DNA of 64,000 bases from Chamaecyparis obtusa (taxonomy: Eukaryota; Streptophyta; Pinopsida; Cupressales; Cupressaceae). Below are positions 1 through 13,692 of this stretch, one piece after another. The stretch's first letter is position 1. Every line of letters starts with the position of its first letter. The notes under the pieces are model-generated. The model made no database searches and was not told the origin of the DNA. It saw only the letters and a program-made list of their open reading frames with translations. Made by a program: the position numbers and the translations under genes. The stretch covers positions 124,001 to 188,000 of the forward strand of contig BSBK01002797.1 in assembly GCA_027943335.1 (NCBI GenBank), in the 5' to 3' direction.

Positions 1-1971
1 AGCTATCGATTTTCTCTGTTACATTTATGTACTTCAAAAATTTATTTTCTTATAGGAGATGATTATTTTAAGTTTTAAGAAAACTCATTCTGTAATGGGA
101 AGAGGAATTCCTATGCTATAGTTAATATTTCATTAATGGAACTTTGATGCTAAGTAAGTCAGTATATGTTAAGGAAAATATTATTAATTATATAGTTAAT
201 ATAGGTTGTTGAAATGATTTTTACTATGATGATGCTAATTGTTAAAATTGAAATGAAATTAAAAGAGAAATAAGTTAGTACAATTGTTAGAATGAATCAA
301 TTAGTGGTAAGTTAGTTATTAAAAATTAGAAAGAGGTGTTAGTATTACATTAACATCCTATGTTATAATGGTAAGATAGTCTTGGGGGTTAGTAACTTCT
401 CTAACCTAAATCATGGCTTTGAAACACTTCCTAAGTTATTCGTATCACATGACCTAATATGGTTTTGACATACTAACCTCACTCTGCTTAAAACATTTAT
501 TTTGCAATGTTCGAATGTGCATTGAGATTATGAATGTTATATCAATGTGCGATTTAATTCTTAAGCACGTGTCTTTGCGAATTCTTGGTTAGTACCAATA
601 CTGCAGTGACAACTGTCGAACTATTGAGTGGAAGTGGCAGTAAAGGATAAGTTGGTAGTTAATGCAGCTACAACATGCATACTGGAATTGATTACTTCAG
701 TTTGTTGTCTGCCATTTGTATTGGCAAGGGTTTTCAGTTGTGAGGAAATGTGTTTTGCTACCTGGAATGGTTGCGAGAATGGGGTTATTCAGTTCAGCTT
801 GGAGGGAAAAATGGTTGCATTTTTATGTGTTAATAGAGGAATTTTCCATGATGTTTATCACCAATATCTCAGTTTGGGAATACCATTTGGTTTTCGTGAT
901 TGTGAACCGAGCTTTGTCATGGTGTGTTCAGTTCTTTTGCAATGCAAAGGTTGATTTCTGGAGTAGCTCGCCAGTTCGGGAGCATGGATTTTGGATTTTA
1001 TTTGCAAGATTTAGAACACCCTCACTCTGTAACACAGGCAGGGGCATTCTCTTCCTTATCTCTTATTTTTTTTTTGAGTTTAGCATGCTCTATTCATTTT
1101 ATGAGGAATTATTCTATATGTGTATTGCAAATGCTTTTCTCTATTATGATTATTGCAGTCTCTTCGATCTCTGTAATTTACTTGCTTAAGTCTGTCGAGA
1201 TTTGGGGAAAAGAATTTGGGACTCAGTGTTGGAAGATTCTATTCCTGTTGTTTTGTGCTTTCTGTTCAGTAGGATTAAAAAAAAATTAGGGGTCTATTTA
1301 TTTGCCTGTTACAAGACTTTGCAATTTGTCGAGCTCTGGAGTTTTGTGGCTTTAGTTACGATTGTGGTATGAGTCATAGTTATGGGAGATTAGTGATGTA
1401 TTTTTCTTTTTGAGTCCTCATAGTAAGATAGTATTTGGTAAATTTCTGGTTCGGTTAATGGCAGTTTCTTGTCGGAGGATAAGCTTGGGTCTGTCAATAG
1501 AATTTTCATTAGGAATCATGTTTATATGAAAAACGTTCTGTAGCGGGATGTGAAACATAGTTTTGTCTTATTCTCAGTATTGTGGAACTATCGGTTGTTA
1601 TAGAGTTTACAGTGGAAGTAACTATAGTCTTACTGTTTTCCTTCGAGGACATGGTCTATGGTTATGGTCTGTAGATCACTCGAATAGTTTTTGTAGTAGT
1701 TGATTTTCTATTTGTAAGTTGGGTTTGTGAGATTATGTAAGTAGGCCGAATTGGATTATAAGATTTTCTAGTCTGTTGATTTAATAACCTCTAAGTTATT
1801 GTTCGGAATTTGAAACATAGTTTCATTCGGTATAATGACAGTATATGACAATGTATGCTTCGAATAAGTTATCTAATTCTGTATTATTCTGATAGGATTA
1901 TAAATATGTTAATGTAGTGTTAAGATTCTGTATATTTTACAAGGGTACATATATATATACTTGTAGGGATA

Positions 1972-2002
<31 letters not shown>

Positions 2003-3431
2003 GTACGCCTATAAGTGTATACATATGTGACTTGGTAACTGAAATGACAGAATTGAAACAAGTGCATTTTTATATGGATGGTCAATATGAAAATTATGTG
2101 TAATTCTGCATTAAATATTAGTATATGAAATTTGATTTTGACCTTCCATAGATTTACAAATAAACTCTGTTAGTTATAATGTGTCAGATTAATGGAATTG
2201 ATTATTAAAGTATTAGTGGTATCGGTCAGTTGGTATTAAAATTGGATATTTCAATCATCAGACATAGTGTTGCATTTGGTTGTTAGAAAATTGGGCTTTA
2301 TTATCTGAGCTATAATAATGGTGGTATTGAAAATTCTTGCTTTAATTATTCCTTCAGTTGATGGAAGGAAAGTGCTTAATTGTGGTTGTTTTGAAAAGAG
2401 GATTCATGGATGTATGTGGATATTTTGATTGTTGATTCAGTTTAAAGATTTAGGCAATTAAGTTGACATTATTAGCTAAATTTGATAATACAGATTTTAT
2501 TGTGGTTTAGCTAATAATGTTGATATGAAGTGTTTTTGAGATAATGCAAGTGTGATCCTTAGTATGGGTGACTAACTTTTGTCTGGATCCTTAAGGTGAA
2601 AGAATATATTTCAGTTATTTGACTAAGTGATAATTTAATAATTCATGGGCTATGGGTTTCATTTAAAAAGATAAAATGTGTTGCCCTGATTACTTGCACA
2701 TGTTGGTGAAGTAAGGGTATGGATTTACCTTATTGCTTGTAAAGAATAAGGCTAGCATAATGAATTCTTTGAGTTTCCTATATGGTTACTGATCATTGAT
2801 TCTTATGTAGATACCCAAAGCTAGTGGATCATCACCTTGTCATTTTCTTTGCGAGTTTATTTCTGTTGCAAATGAAATGATGTACTTGTTGATTTTGTTG
2901 AATAGAAATGGAATGCTTCCTGTTAATAATGAGATATATATATTTTTATATGTATGGTTCAGCTTATTATGTTAAAGTTCTAACCTGTATGATGCAGATG
3001 CTATGGAGGTATTCCACCATCTTAGTCTTTTTTACTAAGCCCTGTTTGTTTGTGGTTGTTTTCTATTTAGTTTTTCAGGATTCTAGATGAGGAAAACAAT
3101 ATTTTTGGGGAAATGGTTAGCTGCTGTAAAGATATACGGGAAACAGATCATAACCTGGTTTCTTATTATCAGAACAGTGCTTAGGATGGATAGGGGCATT
3201 TAGAGACAATCTTGAACTCTTGGAAAATATGTATTAAATATTGAGTATATTGATATACTCTCATGTATTCAATTGTCCTTGGATATTAAATAATTGATTA
3301 AGGCAGTTAAGTTGTATTTTGATGTTAACTTGTATCTCATAAATTAAAAAAATTGTTGTGCTATTCTGGTTAAGTTATTTGGTTTACGATTGGTTTATCT
3401 TTTATATGGATTATTGTTATGGGGTTTTATA
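1..3431. other. AT-rich noncoding DNA, no recognisable gene
   Basis: No gene is supported here. The plus strand is rich in T, with many short T runs, which would fit a U-rich plant intron as well as intergenic DNA; the window edge prevents a decision. Overlapping frames of 108, 157 and 121 codons lie at 628-1289, but they shadow each other, are hydrophobic and compositionally like the surrounding DNA, and show no motif. Confidence 0.6.
1970..2004. repeat. (AT)n-(GTAT)n compound microsatellite
   Basis: An AT dinucleotide run passes directly into about six GTAT tetranucleotides. It is a simple repeat in noncoding DNA. Confidence 0.9.
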
Positions 3432-3701
3432 GGAGAGATAGAAGAACAAAGAGAGAGTGGAGTGAGAAGGGATGGAGGGATATCTAGATATGGATGAAGT
3501 GAGAGAACTATGGGAGGTGAGTTATGTGTGTGAGAGAGAGGGGTAATGGGGATGGAGAGAGAGTAGGGAGAGAACTAGAGAGTGATAGGTAGAAATTTGA
3601 GGTACATAGAGGGGGAGAGAGAAGTGAGAGACCTAGATGGTGAGAGAGAAGGGTGAGATAGATAGAAAGGGATAGGGAGAGGTGTGTAATACAACATGGA
3701 T

Positions 3702-3759
<58 letters not shown>

Positions 3760-4320
3760 GGGGGTGGAGAGGGAGGGAGATAACTAGAAAGCGATAGATA
3801 GAAAGTTGAGGTACCTAGAGGGGGGAGAGAGAAGTGAGAGATCTAGATGGGGAGAGAGAGGGGTGAGATATATAGAAGGGGATAGAGAGAGGTTTGTAAT
3901 ACGACATGCATGGAGAGGTATAGAGGTGGAGAGAGAGATAGAGGAAGAAACCTAGAGAGGGGAGACAGAGGGTGGGAGGGAGAGGTGATAACCTAGAGAA
4001 AATAGATAGAAAATTAGATAGAGTGGGAGAAGGAGAAAGATATGGGGGTAATGAGGGAGGGGAGATAGAGAGGGAGAGAGGAAGAAAAGAAGGGAGATAC
4101 TTGGGGAGGGGGAGAATTGTGAAAGAGATAAGAGAGGGAGAGGGAGAGAGAGATATATAGAGGACATATCAATAGAGGAAATGCACCCTCAAAAGGAAAG
4201 GTGAGGTAGAGAGGGTGGTAGAGACCTAGAGACTGGAGAGAGGTGAGAGAGAAGAGAGGGAGAGAAATAGGTCTAGAGTTTGGAGGAGATAAAGAGAGTG
4301 AAATTTCAAGAACGAAAGAA
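3432..4320. repeat. GA-rich low-complexity block
   Basis: About 0.9 kb in which the plus strand is almost all purine: short GAGAGA and GGGAGA runs separated by TAGA or CTAGAG spacers. Phrases such as CCTAGAGAGGGGAGA and GGTGAGATA recur at irregular spacing, so it is a decayed array of short units, not one clean satellite. Reading frames on both strands here are simple-sequence translations. The opening words (GATAGAAGAACAAAGAGAGAG, GAGTGAGAAGGGATGGAGG) recur near 31,030, so this is a dispersed repeat. Confidence 0.85.
3706..3757. repeat. (GA)26 microsatellite
   Basis: An uninterrupted GA dinucleotide run of about 52 bases inside the GA-rich block. Its length makes it likely to vary between individuals. 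Confidence 0.95.
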
Positions 4321-6334
4321 TACTTATAGAATCATGTTGATTGCTAAAATTTGATTAAGTCTAAAAATTTATATGATCATCAAGAACCTAGAATCTACAT
4401 TATAACTCCTACAGATCTGAAAGTGCTCTCAAACATGCTGACAATATATATTTGAAATATAACTTAAAGTATAAGAAAGGAAAAACACATATTGAAATGT
4501 GACTTATACTTTAAGGTATTTATACTTAAATGTTATATTTTATGTATATGTTCATGTTAAGGGCTTGGTTGTGACTTGATAGCGAAAAAAATCATTGTTT
4601 GCATTAGGGTTTTGAAACTTGTTTGAAAAAGAGCCAATATAATTAGAATATGTTAATGTAGCATAATGCTATGAGAAGGGCTGAAGAAATTATGAGGATG
4701 ACTTAATTGAATAGGAATGTCTTCATGAGATTGGAAAATTTATTGTAGAAGTGACTTAAGGATGATGCCATTTTTAATTTCCTTTGACACAATTCAAGAA
4801 TTTTGGTGTGGGTGTTGCCACATAGCAACTAGTTAAAAGGGGTAAATTTTGGTCCATAGTTAATTATTCCAAATTTGAATTTATGGGCACAAAAACAAAC
4901 GAAGGAAAATAACTAATAGTTTATGGCTTGAGAATAGTCTAGCAAAATTTATCTAATTTTTTTATGGTCATTTGAAAAATAAGATTAATGAGAGTATCAA
5001 ATCAATCAAAAGCGTAAACTAAAATAATCTCTTAAAACACCCATATACAAAATAATACTCACAAAAAATAAAATACAAAATATACACTTTTCACAATTAG
5101 AATATCAAAATAATAAATTCAAATTCAAATTAATGCATTAAATAAATGAAAATGAATACAAAACATATATTTACAAGGTCAAAAATAAGAAGATAATGAT
5201 GCAAGGGATGCACATTTATCCATTAAACCAAGAAGATATGGAAGCATACAAGCACTCTATAATGGAGGTGGCATGCTAACAATGGTGTTCACATTCTATC
5301 TCATATATAATCTTTAAATATAGATATAAAAGAAGAGAGTGCGGCTGCTTTTGTCCCCATAATGATTGTTCCAATTTACAAAACGGTAGCAAAGTATGAA
5401 TTGCCGTTTGTGAAAACCATGGGCGATCAGTGCAAAAGTTTTTCTCTCTCAATGACTATTACATACGGATGGTCTTATGGATTTTTATTTGATTTTCAAG
5501 TCTTAGAGTTGCAAATTCTAAATGCATATTTTCCTACTAGGTTGTCTCTTATGGATTGCAAAAATGGAATGACTATATTAATTGTTAAGTAATTGTTAAG
5601 TAAGTGATTTTTTTTTTTTAACAGTAAGTTAAATTGTGGTATTGTTATGAGAATTCAATTGTGTAGTTTTTTTAGTCAAATTTATTGGCCTCTGTTTCAT
5701 GAATAGTAGTTCGCAAGAACCCATCTCTCATGAGAATTAATGACACATTTAGCACTAGTTGCATTTTAAATATAATGAATAGTTTAGAGTTTAGATATAA
5801 TGATTTTATATATTAATTGTTATTGAAGAGTTTAGATATGTAATGGTTTTATACTTGTAAAAGTAATTTTTTTAATGGAAGTAAATAGATTATATAGTTA
5901 TTGTGTTTTTGTTTTTACATAGTATATTATCAAATCAAGAGAGAGCATACATTTAAATTAGAGGTTCATTTTTTTTGGTTTAGTTGCACTTTCAAAAAAA
6001 ACTTGAACCTTGGTGAATACTGATTAAAGAAACATGTCAATATCCTCGTCAACAATGCTCAACCAATTGCTCTATGATCTTTCGATAATGGAACAATTTT
6101 AAAACATAATTTTAAAATATATATTGTTGGAGAAAATAATATTTTCATCTTGTGTGGTTGAAACTTATGTTGTTTAAAAACAAAAAAATTAGAAACAAAT
6201 TTTCATATATTATAATAAATAAGAATTGTTGACTAAAAATAAACATGTGACACTAACCTTACTCAATTTTTTGTTTTTATGCCTCATATCTTACTCTAAT
6301 TAAAACTAACAAAATACAAGAGGAAAGAAATAAC
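4321..6334. other. AT-rich noncoding DNA
   Basis: No gene, RNA or recognisable mobile element is visible. A 76-codon frame at 5362-5592 has no motif and no support. Poly-T and poly-A tracts and short AT runs are scattered throughout. Confidence 0.6.
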
Positions 6335-6455
6335 AAGACATTTCTATGATATTATAAATAAAAATTGAAGTATGTACTATATCACTTGCACATTCATGAA
6401 GCAATGGTTCATATTTTTACCTATTTGCTTTTATATTTGTGTAAATATATATGAA

Positions 6456-6528
<73 letters not shown>
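6335..6528 (+). repeat. Dispersed repeat ending in (CT)n(CA)n microsatellite
   Basis: About 125 bases of unique-looking sequence (including CACTTGCACATTCATGAAGC) lead into a CT run at about 6462-6494 and a CA run to 6528. The same flank and the same CT/CA compound repeat occur inverted at 31,106-31,290. The pair is therefore an old dispersed repeat that carries its microsatellite with it. A 105-codon frame through it is only repeat translation. Confidence 0.85.
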
Positions 6529-6764
6529 ATAATTTTCACTCACGTGCATTGATCCTTCTCACAACATGTTATCATGTTGCTCTCTTCTCATATATCTTCA
6601 TATTACTTTTTATAGAATCTCTTTGTGGCATCATTTTACTCTCTTTTCTCTTAATTCTCACATTATTTATTTATTTATTTCTTTTTTGATAATAAATGAT
6701 TGATATATATTGTTGATTCATATAGAGATGTAGATTGTTCCTTAGCATGATGCATACAACTACA

Positions 6765-7993
6765 TGTTAATCTCTATTGAGCATTTAAGGTTGTCATTAA
6801 TATCAAAGGATAGTAAACAGGTCAGTCGGTTACTTATATTGAGACAATCGGTAACTAGAAGTAAGACAGAGCAGTCGGTAAAGCCTTTACACCGAGCATC
6901 ACACAGTTAACCGAGCACCAGCATCACCAACACCGACGGTCAGTAAACACCGAGCATCACAGTATACACCAAGCAGATTATACAGTGTTTATCGATGATC
7001 ACAGAAAATGGCATAGTAATCAGAAATGGCACATTATTCTATGCAGACGGTTACAACAGATCGTAAAATGGTTTACGAAGATCGAGGAGCATTTATTGTA
7101 AAAGATATTCATTAAATGCAATGATTATCTTATTTTGTAATAGCTGATCTAGGTTATTTTGCACCGTAGATCTTAGGGTTATGATTATTCTTTGTAACCT
7201 AATTTTTGCTTAAGCGGCAAAATAGAACACTATATATTGTATATGTTCGCACCATTTTATGGGGTTGTTGAGCTGAAATATATGAATCATGGAGCACTTG
7301 AAGAAATTACCTATCTTCAAGACAATTAGTTTACCGAGCAGAACAGAGCACAGAGGATTTTAGTTTGAGTAGAATCAGTCAAGGCTACCGAGTAGAACAG
7401 AGAAGAGAATCATCAAAATTAAGGTGATATTTTGATGAGCACTTATAGATTTGTTTTAGACAATTGAGTTGTCAACTAACAGATAGTTACCTATTACTTT
7501 CTAACAATTGTGATAGAGTTTGGTATAAATCTCTTAACTGAGTAGACTTAACATTCTTTGTATAAATCTCTTTACCAAGTACACACTTCATTTAGTGTTG
7601 TTAAATCTTATAACTAGGTAGATCTAGTTGATCTAATATGTTACTCCTAACAGGGTAAGATCACCAGAAGTGGTCAAAACTTGTAGCCTTAACAAGAAAA
7701 CCTTTTCTATCTGCAGTAGTGAAGAATTTGTGGGTGTCATCCCCACCACAATTTTTACCTTCTAACAAGGGTTTCTGCGTTACCAAAATACTTGTGTTAT
7801 GTGATTGTCATATTGATTTCATGTTGTTTACTTTCTAAAGTTAACTAGATGATTGATTTATGCAATTATGTTCAAGTTATTTTGATCGGTTATTACAATA
7901 TTCAGTTATAGATTAGAAAGGTGTTACAAATTAAGTTTTGAGGGCATTGATTCACCCCTCCCCTCTCAGTAACTATCTCTCCTAATTCCAACA
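6765..7993 (+). repeat. 5' LTR of element A
   Basis: It starts TGTTAATCTC and ends CCTAATTCCAACA. Its partner at 13,885-15,113 has exactly the same length. The U3 part near 6825-6975 repeats the word CACCGAGCA and related ACCGAG motifs, seen also in the LTRs of the minus-strand relative. The last 60 bases contain GATTCACCCCTCCCCTCTC, shared with the other family. Confidence 0.95.
7231..7238 (+). promoter_or_regulatory. Putative TATA box in 5' LTR of element A
   Basis: TATATATT lies about 760 bases before the LTR end and is conserved in the 3' LTR at 14,351-14,358. The position suits a retrotransposon promoter. Motif evidence only. Confidence 0.45.
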
Positions 7994-7995
7994 AT

Positions 7996-8007
7996 TGGTA
8001 TCAGAGC
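7996..8007 (+). other. Primer-binding site, initiator tRNA-Met
   Basis: TGGTATCAGAGC begins two bases after the 5' LTR. It is the usual plant retrotransposon primer site, complementary to the 3' end of initiator methionine tRNA, where minus-strand DNA synthesis would begin. Confidence 0.93.
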
Positions 8008-8057
8008 TCAGTTCTCTTATTGAACAGTCTAACCACTGAAGGGTAAAGATCTAAGTC

Positions 8058-9458
8058 ATGGAGAGATACAAGTTTGACAAGATTATTGAGAATCAGAAGA
8101 TACAAATGCAAATGTTTGTGGAACAGTATAAACAGGCCAAGGAAGAACTGAAGAAATTACTGGTTGAAAGGAAGAATCTTGCAATTCAGCTGAATGAAAT
8201 CAGTTATCATGAAGAACCTATTGATGACATATTTGATCATATTGGACCAAGCTCTAGAAGCATCTCTAACGGATCCGAAAGCATAATCTTTGAGTTATCT
8301 GAAAAGAATCAGCACCTATCTGAGCAAGTGAAAGCACTTCAAATCGGTCATGAATCTCAAATGGTGAGAATGGTGAAAATTATGAACAATGGTAGACAAG
8401 ATGAACAAGATTAGAATCTAGGTATTGAAGACCGAAGACTGATGACAGAACAACTTCAAGCAAAAGAAAGTGAGATACAAAGACTCATTGATCGTCACTT
8501 CCAAGTATCAAATCAGATGATGATAGTTAATCAAGAAATGAACCGAGTAAATGGAGAATTATCAAGAAGACTTGAAGATGTTGCAATACTTAGAGAAGAT
8601 AATGAAAATTTGAGAAATGAAATAAAGACACAAAAGCAACATAATGAAATGATGAAGATAGCTGAGGATAGTTCTAAAAAGATTGATGATTTTCTGACTA
8701 ATCAGAGGAGATTCAGAAGTAGAGCTGGTATAGGCTACACCGGTGAAGGAGAATCATCACAAGCTGAAGAAGTCAACAACAATCAAAGTCAAAAACCTAA
8801 AGTGTTGACATGCTATCACTGTGGAAAACCAAGACATACATCTAATGTGTGCAGAAGCAAAGCACAAGGTAAACCTCCTGTTATTACTAAATTCAATGGA
8901 TATTGCTATTACTGTGGTAAGTTTGGACATCCAACTTATGAATGCAGAGCTAAGAAGAATGGCATTGCTAATAATACCACTGAGGAGAAAGTATGCTATA
9001 CTTGTAATAAGCATGGACACACTACAATGGAGTGCAAGGCAAAAATGAAACAAGTCTAGACACCTAAAGAGAAACTTCAATGAAAGCCATATCAACCAAA
9101 GAGACAAGGTAACTCATATGTTTAGGATTATAATACATGGACTAGTTGCACTGCATGTGGTCGATATGGACATATTGTAGCAAACTATTTCAGAAAGAGT
9201 CAGATTGGACAATCAAGAAATTGGTCAAATGCAGGAATGGCATGTTTTCACTGTCACAAGGTCGGTCATATAAGCAAGAACTACAGAGATCGAGCACCTG
9301 ATGAAAACCATATATTTGAAAGTGGATATAACATTGCAGAAATTATGAAGCTAAGGAATACAATGTGGAAGAAGGCATCTAATGAGAACGCTGAGTCAAG
9401 TAACATTGTTGGTGAAACCTCGTCCACTAGATTGGGTGACATTGGTACCTCCACTTAA
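8058..9458 (+). pseudogene. Element A ORF1: coiled coil plus five zinc knuckles
   Basis: One frame of 467 codons starts at the first ATG after the primer site and is broken by in-frame stops at 8412, 9057, 9081 and 9123. Residues 1-230 are rich in E, K, Q and L in heptad style and should form a long coiled coil. Five CCHC-type knuckles (C-x2-C-x4-H-x4-C) follow at 8811, 8904, 8994, 9147 and 9243; the last Cys is Tyr in the fourth and fifth. The fourth is preceded by DYNTW, also found in the minus-strand relative. Knuckles bind nucleic acid, and the position matches a gag gene. I cannot see a capsid domain, so calling it Gag is inference. It could also be a coiled-coil RNA-binding protein of a different kind. 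Confidence 0.8.
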
Positions 9459-10012
9459 GATGACAAAGGTATGTATGGAACTGACATTTTAAATGATCAT
9501 ATTTTTTTTATACAGTTCCTTATACATGATGTACAAATACCAAATCTGCATGAATAAAGATGCACTATGGTTTATGTGTTATAAGTTTATTAATGTCATA
9601 TAGTCGATAAAAGAAGAAAAGTGAGTTGGTTACCCGTCGGTAATCACTATACAAGGTTAACCGACAACAGAGAAAATTGATGAAGAAATTCTATGTTAAC
9701 AGAGCAAAAGAAATTATAGACATTACTGAGCTGACAACCATTTCATACCGAAAGTTAGGTCACACATTTAATGCATCAAAGTTTGAGCGGGAATATCAAA
9801 AAACCTATAAATATGCGGAAACAGAGTTCATTGTTAATTGCAATTTTGAAGAAATGAGATTTTACAAAGAAGAGTTCGAGCTAAAGATTTTCAGAACAGA
9901 TTCAAAGCTACTATAGATCGAACCGATGACAAATCTTTGATGATAACAAGTAAGTCCATTTGCCTACCGAACACTGGTTATCTATTATTTGTCGAAATGC
10001 TAGAAACAATTT
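9459..10012 (+). other. ORF1-ORF2 spacer with a decayed leader frame
   Basis: This 554-base gap holds a 79-codon frame at 9677-9916 in the same phase as ORF2, separated from it by stops. In the minus-strand family the same place holds an open 87-codon extension upstream of ORF2 (57,632-57,372). The two share only faint similarity (a FIVN or FTVN word and charged residues). It may be an upstream coding leader of ORF2, or chance. Confidence 0.4.
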
Positions 10013-13000
10013 ATGGCATCGACATCAACGACAAGCAAATCAAAGAACATTGAGGAGGAAGTAGAACTTATTATTAGGGCACATTTCACCGAGGAGAAAT
10101 TCAAACCTCATCCCAAGGTTGCAGCACAAACAAACGATATGGGTGCATTTTCTAGTATTCCGGATAGGGTTTTGTTGATAGAAGATGTTAGGTCCTACAT
10201 TCACTGCAATATCGATGAAGTATGTGATTTTGAGACTATTGCTACTTTTCAACAATTTTGTGGACCAGATGGAAAGATTAAACCCGAATATAAAAAGATT
10301 AAAGAATCAAGGTTATGGTGTTTTACATACTTCCCGCAATCATTTCACAATGACTGGATAAGAATTGTTTTGAGAAAATTTCATGATGGTAAATTTTGGC
10401 TAGATAAACTTGTTGAGGTCACGAAGAAGATTATCAATACGGTTACTGGGTACCCTACAACTGACAAAGCCAAAGCCTTTCGAATTTCATCTCGTCCCAA
10501 CGTAAAAAAGAACACTGGAGCTCAATGGGACAGTAGGGCACTGAAGATTTCAACTATCAAAGATCTGGCGGTGAAATTCGCAGCTCATGTCATCGGGTAC
10601 AAGATATTTCAATCCAGCAGACCCAATAGTGTACCTTGTAGTGTTGTGGACATGGCTTACAAAATTGTGAAGAAAGATCACCAGGTTGATCTTGCAGAAC
10701 TACTACTACACCAACTACATGATAATATGAAGATAATCAAGGCAAAGAAGTCCAATACATGTAAGTACGGATCACTACTTGTATGTACATTTCTCTATCT
10801 ACAAAAATATGTACCAGGTATTGGTAAAGTAAACTAGCAAATGGACAAACCGATAACTGCTCAAATCGGTGAAATGATGACAAGTCTAGTAGACAATTTG
10901 AATAAGGAGTTCAATGCATATTTCAAGGCATTTCAATCAAAGATGCAACAAAGGAGTAGAATTCTGAAGGAATTAGTAAGCAAATTTGAAGATGACATGT
11001 GTTTTGTGGTAAGCACAGACCATTCAATGATAAAGGCAGTAGAACCGTGAACAAAATGGCTAGCACCAATGGGTTATGAAATGAATCATGATTTCACTTT
11101 GAAATCTATCAATGCATTGCTGGCATTACCGATTGACATCACTGCCAGTAGGTTTGGAGTATATGAGGAAGCTAAGTCTAGAATCACAACAGACATTGAG
11201 ATTGGTAAAATTTCAAGAAGGGTGAAGAAAATGAAAAAGGATCTCACAACAAAATATGGAACTACATCTAACTCACCTAAGGAGTCCATAGTTGATGAGA
11301 TAATCAAAGGTCAGTTACAGTTGGCTGACAAGCCCTATGACAGTGAGGAGATCGAGTCAGATAAAGAAAAGGATCACACATCGGTTCCTCCCACCAATGA
11401 TGAAGAAGAAATTCAGCTACCCACCAATGATGAACAAGACATACAACCATAAGAACTTGAAAGGATGAAGACCCGTTCATTAACTACTGCACAATCCACC
11501 GAACAAGAAGAAGCTGTAAAAGTTGCAAAAAGAAGGGCAACTACACCGACGAAGAAATACATCAAGAGAAAGAACAAGAATGTAGCTGAGACACCAAATA
11601 AAAAGAGAAAATATATAAGAAATAAGGAATATCTAGAGGATACTGAAACTGAAAATGATCCTGATCAATTCAAATTAGTCTGTAACAGGGACAGTACTAT
11701 AGAAGAAATAATTGAAGATATTATTGAGAATGGAAATCTTAATGATCTGGGCATAGGCAAATTTAACAACATGTCAATTGAGGACAAAACAAAGATAGAA
11801 CATGCTATTGTTCAAATGATGATTAAATTCAAGAGAGTACCAATGGAATTTGCATGTCAATTGCCGAAGGAACTTGATGACAAAATAAGTGAGAGATGGG
11901 CTATTGCACTAGATATAGAGAAAATGAAAAGAGAACAATCACTAAGTCATGCAACCACACACTTTAGCTATGCTGTGGTAAGTGAATACATGACAAGGTA
12001 TCAGCCCAGATTTTCAGTCAAGAATAGAGCTATGCAGATCTTGGATGAGAATGTAGATGATATGGATGTCATATGCGATTCTTTATGGACATCAATTTTG
12101 AAAGCAGAAGAGAAAGCTGGACAAGAAGCATTCCTGAAATTGTCTAAAAAGAGACACAGTTCAAAAGGTAAAAGTATTTTCATTGATGATAGTAAAGGCA
12201 AGAAAATAGAAGACACTGGTATATCAGTTACCGAGGTAATTGATATCACCGAACAAAAGGAAGAAATCAAAATTTCACAGGATGCACTGGATCAAGTCAA
12301 GATCCACTTGCAAAAGACAACCGATGATGATGCACTCATTGAGGACATCACTGACGGTGATCTTGATGATAAGGATGACGGAGATGTAATAATTATATAA
12401 TACAAAGATGAAGCATTAAACACTGACAATGTGTGTACATCTCTACCGGGTGAACTACCTGTACTTGTAGAGGTAGTTGAAATCATTTCACGAGTACAAC
12501 TCGATGTCTCTCATCTTGAGCCAACCAAAGATACAATTGAGATTCAAGCACCCGAGCAACTTGCAGATACACATGAGCCTAACCAACCAGAGGCACAGTC
12601 TACAGAAACAAAGGAACCAATAGAAACAAAGTCAACTAAGGTGAACCCACCTGACACTACAACCAAGACCCATACACCATCTACCAAGGAGCAGAAAAAG
12701 GATGATACAGTGTCAACTGGGAAAGATACTCTGAAAAGTGAAGAAAAAGCTATTGTGATAAGTGCGAAGAAATCACCTCTTGCACAGAAGAAGAAGAAGA
12801 AGAAAGCCAAAGGGCCGGTCACCATTGATGAAGTTATCATTATACCAGAATGTGACTCGAGAACCCTAAGCCCCGAAGACCTAAGTAAATATGGAGAGTT
12901 ATGTTCAAGGAAAGCATCACAAGAGAAGTAAAGGCAAGAGCAAAAATGTAAAGAAGTATTGAATGATGTGAGGGATATTCTGCAACAGATAGTACCGGAA

Positions 13001-13654
13001 ACAAATATTGATGAGAATACTCTCATTTTAGATCAACTTGCCACACTCGCCAACAAGATCAATGCCCCAGACATAGATGCAGACAAAAGAATAGAAGAAA
13101 GGGCAGAGTCAAAGATTCAAAACAAATTGACAGAAAGGATTACTACCGAAGTAGCACTAAACAAGGTAAAATTATCTGAGGTCATTACTGAGGTAAAATC
13201 TATCACCTAGATAATCTATCAATTTCTCATCAAGCTTTGTACTTCAGACACTTTCACTATAGAAGTCAGTGAAAAGATAACAAGTTTAGAAGCAGAGATA
13301 AAGTCAAGTACACAAGTAGCTATTGTCGAGCCAACTACTTTCTTAAAGCATATTAACCAAGTTCAGGAACTCCGGCGACTGATAGCAAACTTAAGGAAAC
13401 AAGTCGAGCACATCACTAATCAGGTTATAGAGTTACAAAAAGAACTCATTCCTTACCTGAAGATTGTTGAAACACATATTGTCAAAGCTGAGCAACTTGT
13501 TGCAACACCAGAGATTTTGGTGTTGGATAATATCTTTGACATGCATGCACAAGTCAATCTATAGAATATTGCTCTTACCAACTTGAAAGAGGAGTGGGAC
13601 AACCTCTTGGAGTATGTGAAGAAAACCCATCCACACATTTTTGACAAGATGTAA
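10013..13654 (+). pseudogene. Element A ORF2: large unrecognised protein
   Basis: A single 1,213-codon frame with no frameshift, broken by seven in-frame stops (10,835; 11,048; 11,450; 12,398; 12,929; 13,208; 13,562), ending at TAA 13,652. The start, MASTSTTSK, aligns with MASSNTK in the minus-strand relative. Residues 1-430 form the conserved part, with shared words PQSF, HDGKFWL, VPCSVVDMAYKIVK, CKYGSLLVC and DDMCFVV. Residues 440-960 are a charged, Lys/Glu/Thr-rich linker. Residues 980-1,210 are coiled-coil-like and end HIFDKM. No catalytic motif of protease, polymerase, nuclease or integrase is visible. It sits where pol would be. An env-like or packaging role is possible, but I do not recognise the family. 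Confidence 0.75.
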
Positions 13655-13692
13655 GTATACTTTATATTTTTTTTTGTATTTGGCATTATTAT

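Noticed and set aside
628..1289. Three overlapping frames of 108-157 codons
   Set aside because: They overlap in different phases, match the local base composition and show no motif or splice context.
3508..4167. Ser/Leu/Pro-rich frames on both strands
   Set aside because: They are translations of the GA-rich simple repeat.
6372..6689. 105-codon frame with SLSLSL and HTHTHT
   Set aside because: It reads through the CT/CA microsatellite; the inverted partner at 31,026-31,292 does the same.
7996..8007. Primer-binding sites considered as tRNA genes
   Set aside because: Only the 12 bases complementary to a tRNA 3' end are present; no cloverleaf surrounds any of the four sites. No tRNA or rRNA gene was seen in the window.
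12544..13026. 160-codon minus-strand frame
   Set aside because: Antisense shadow of element A ORF2, which has a conserved relative in the other family.
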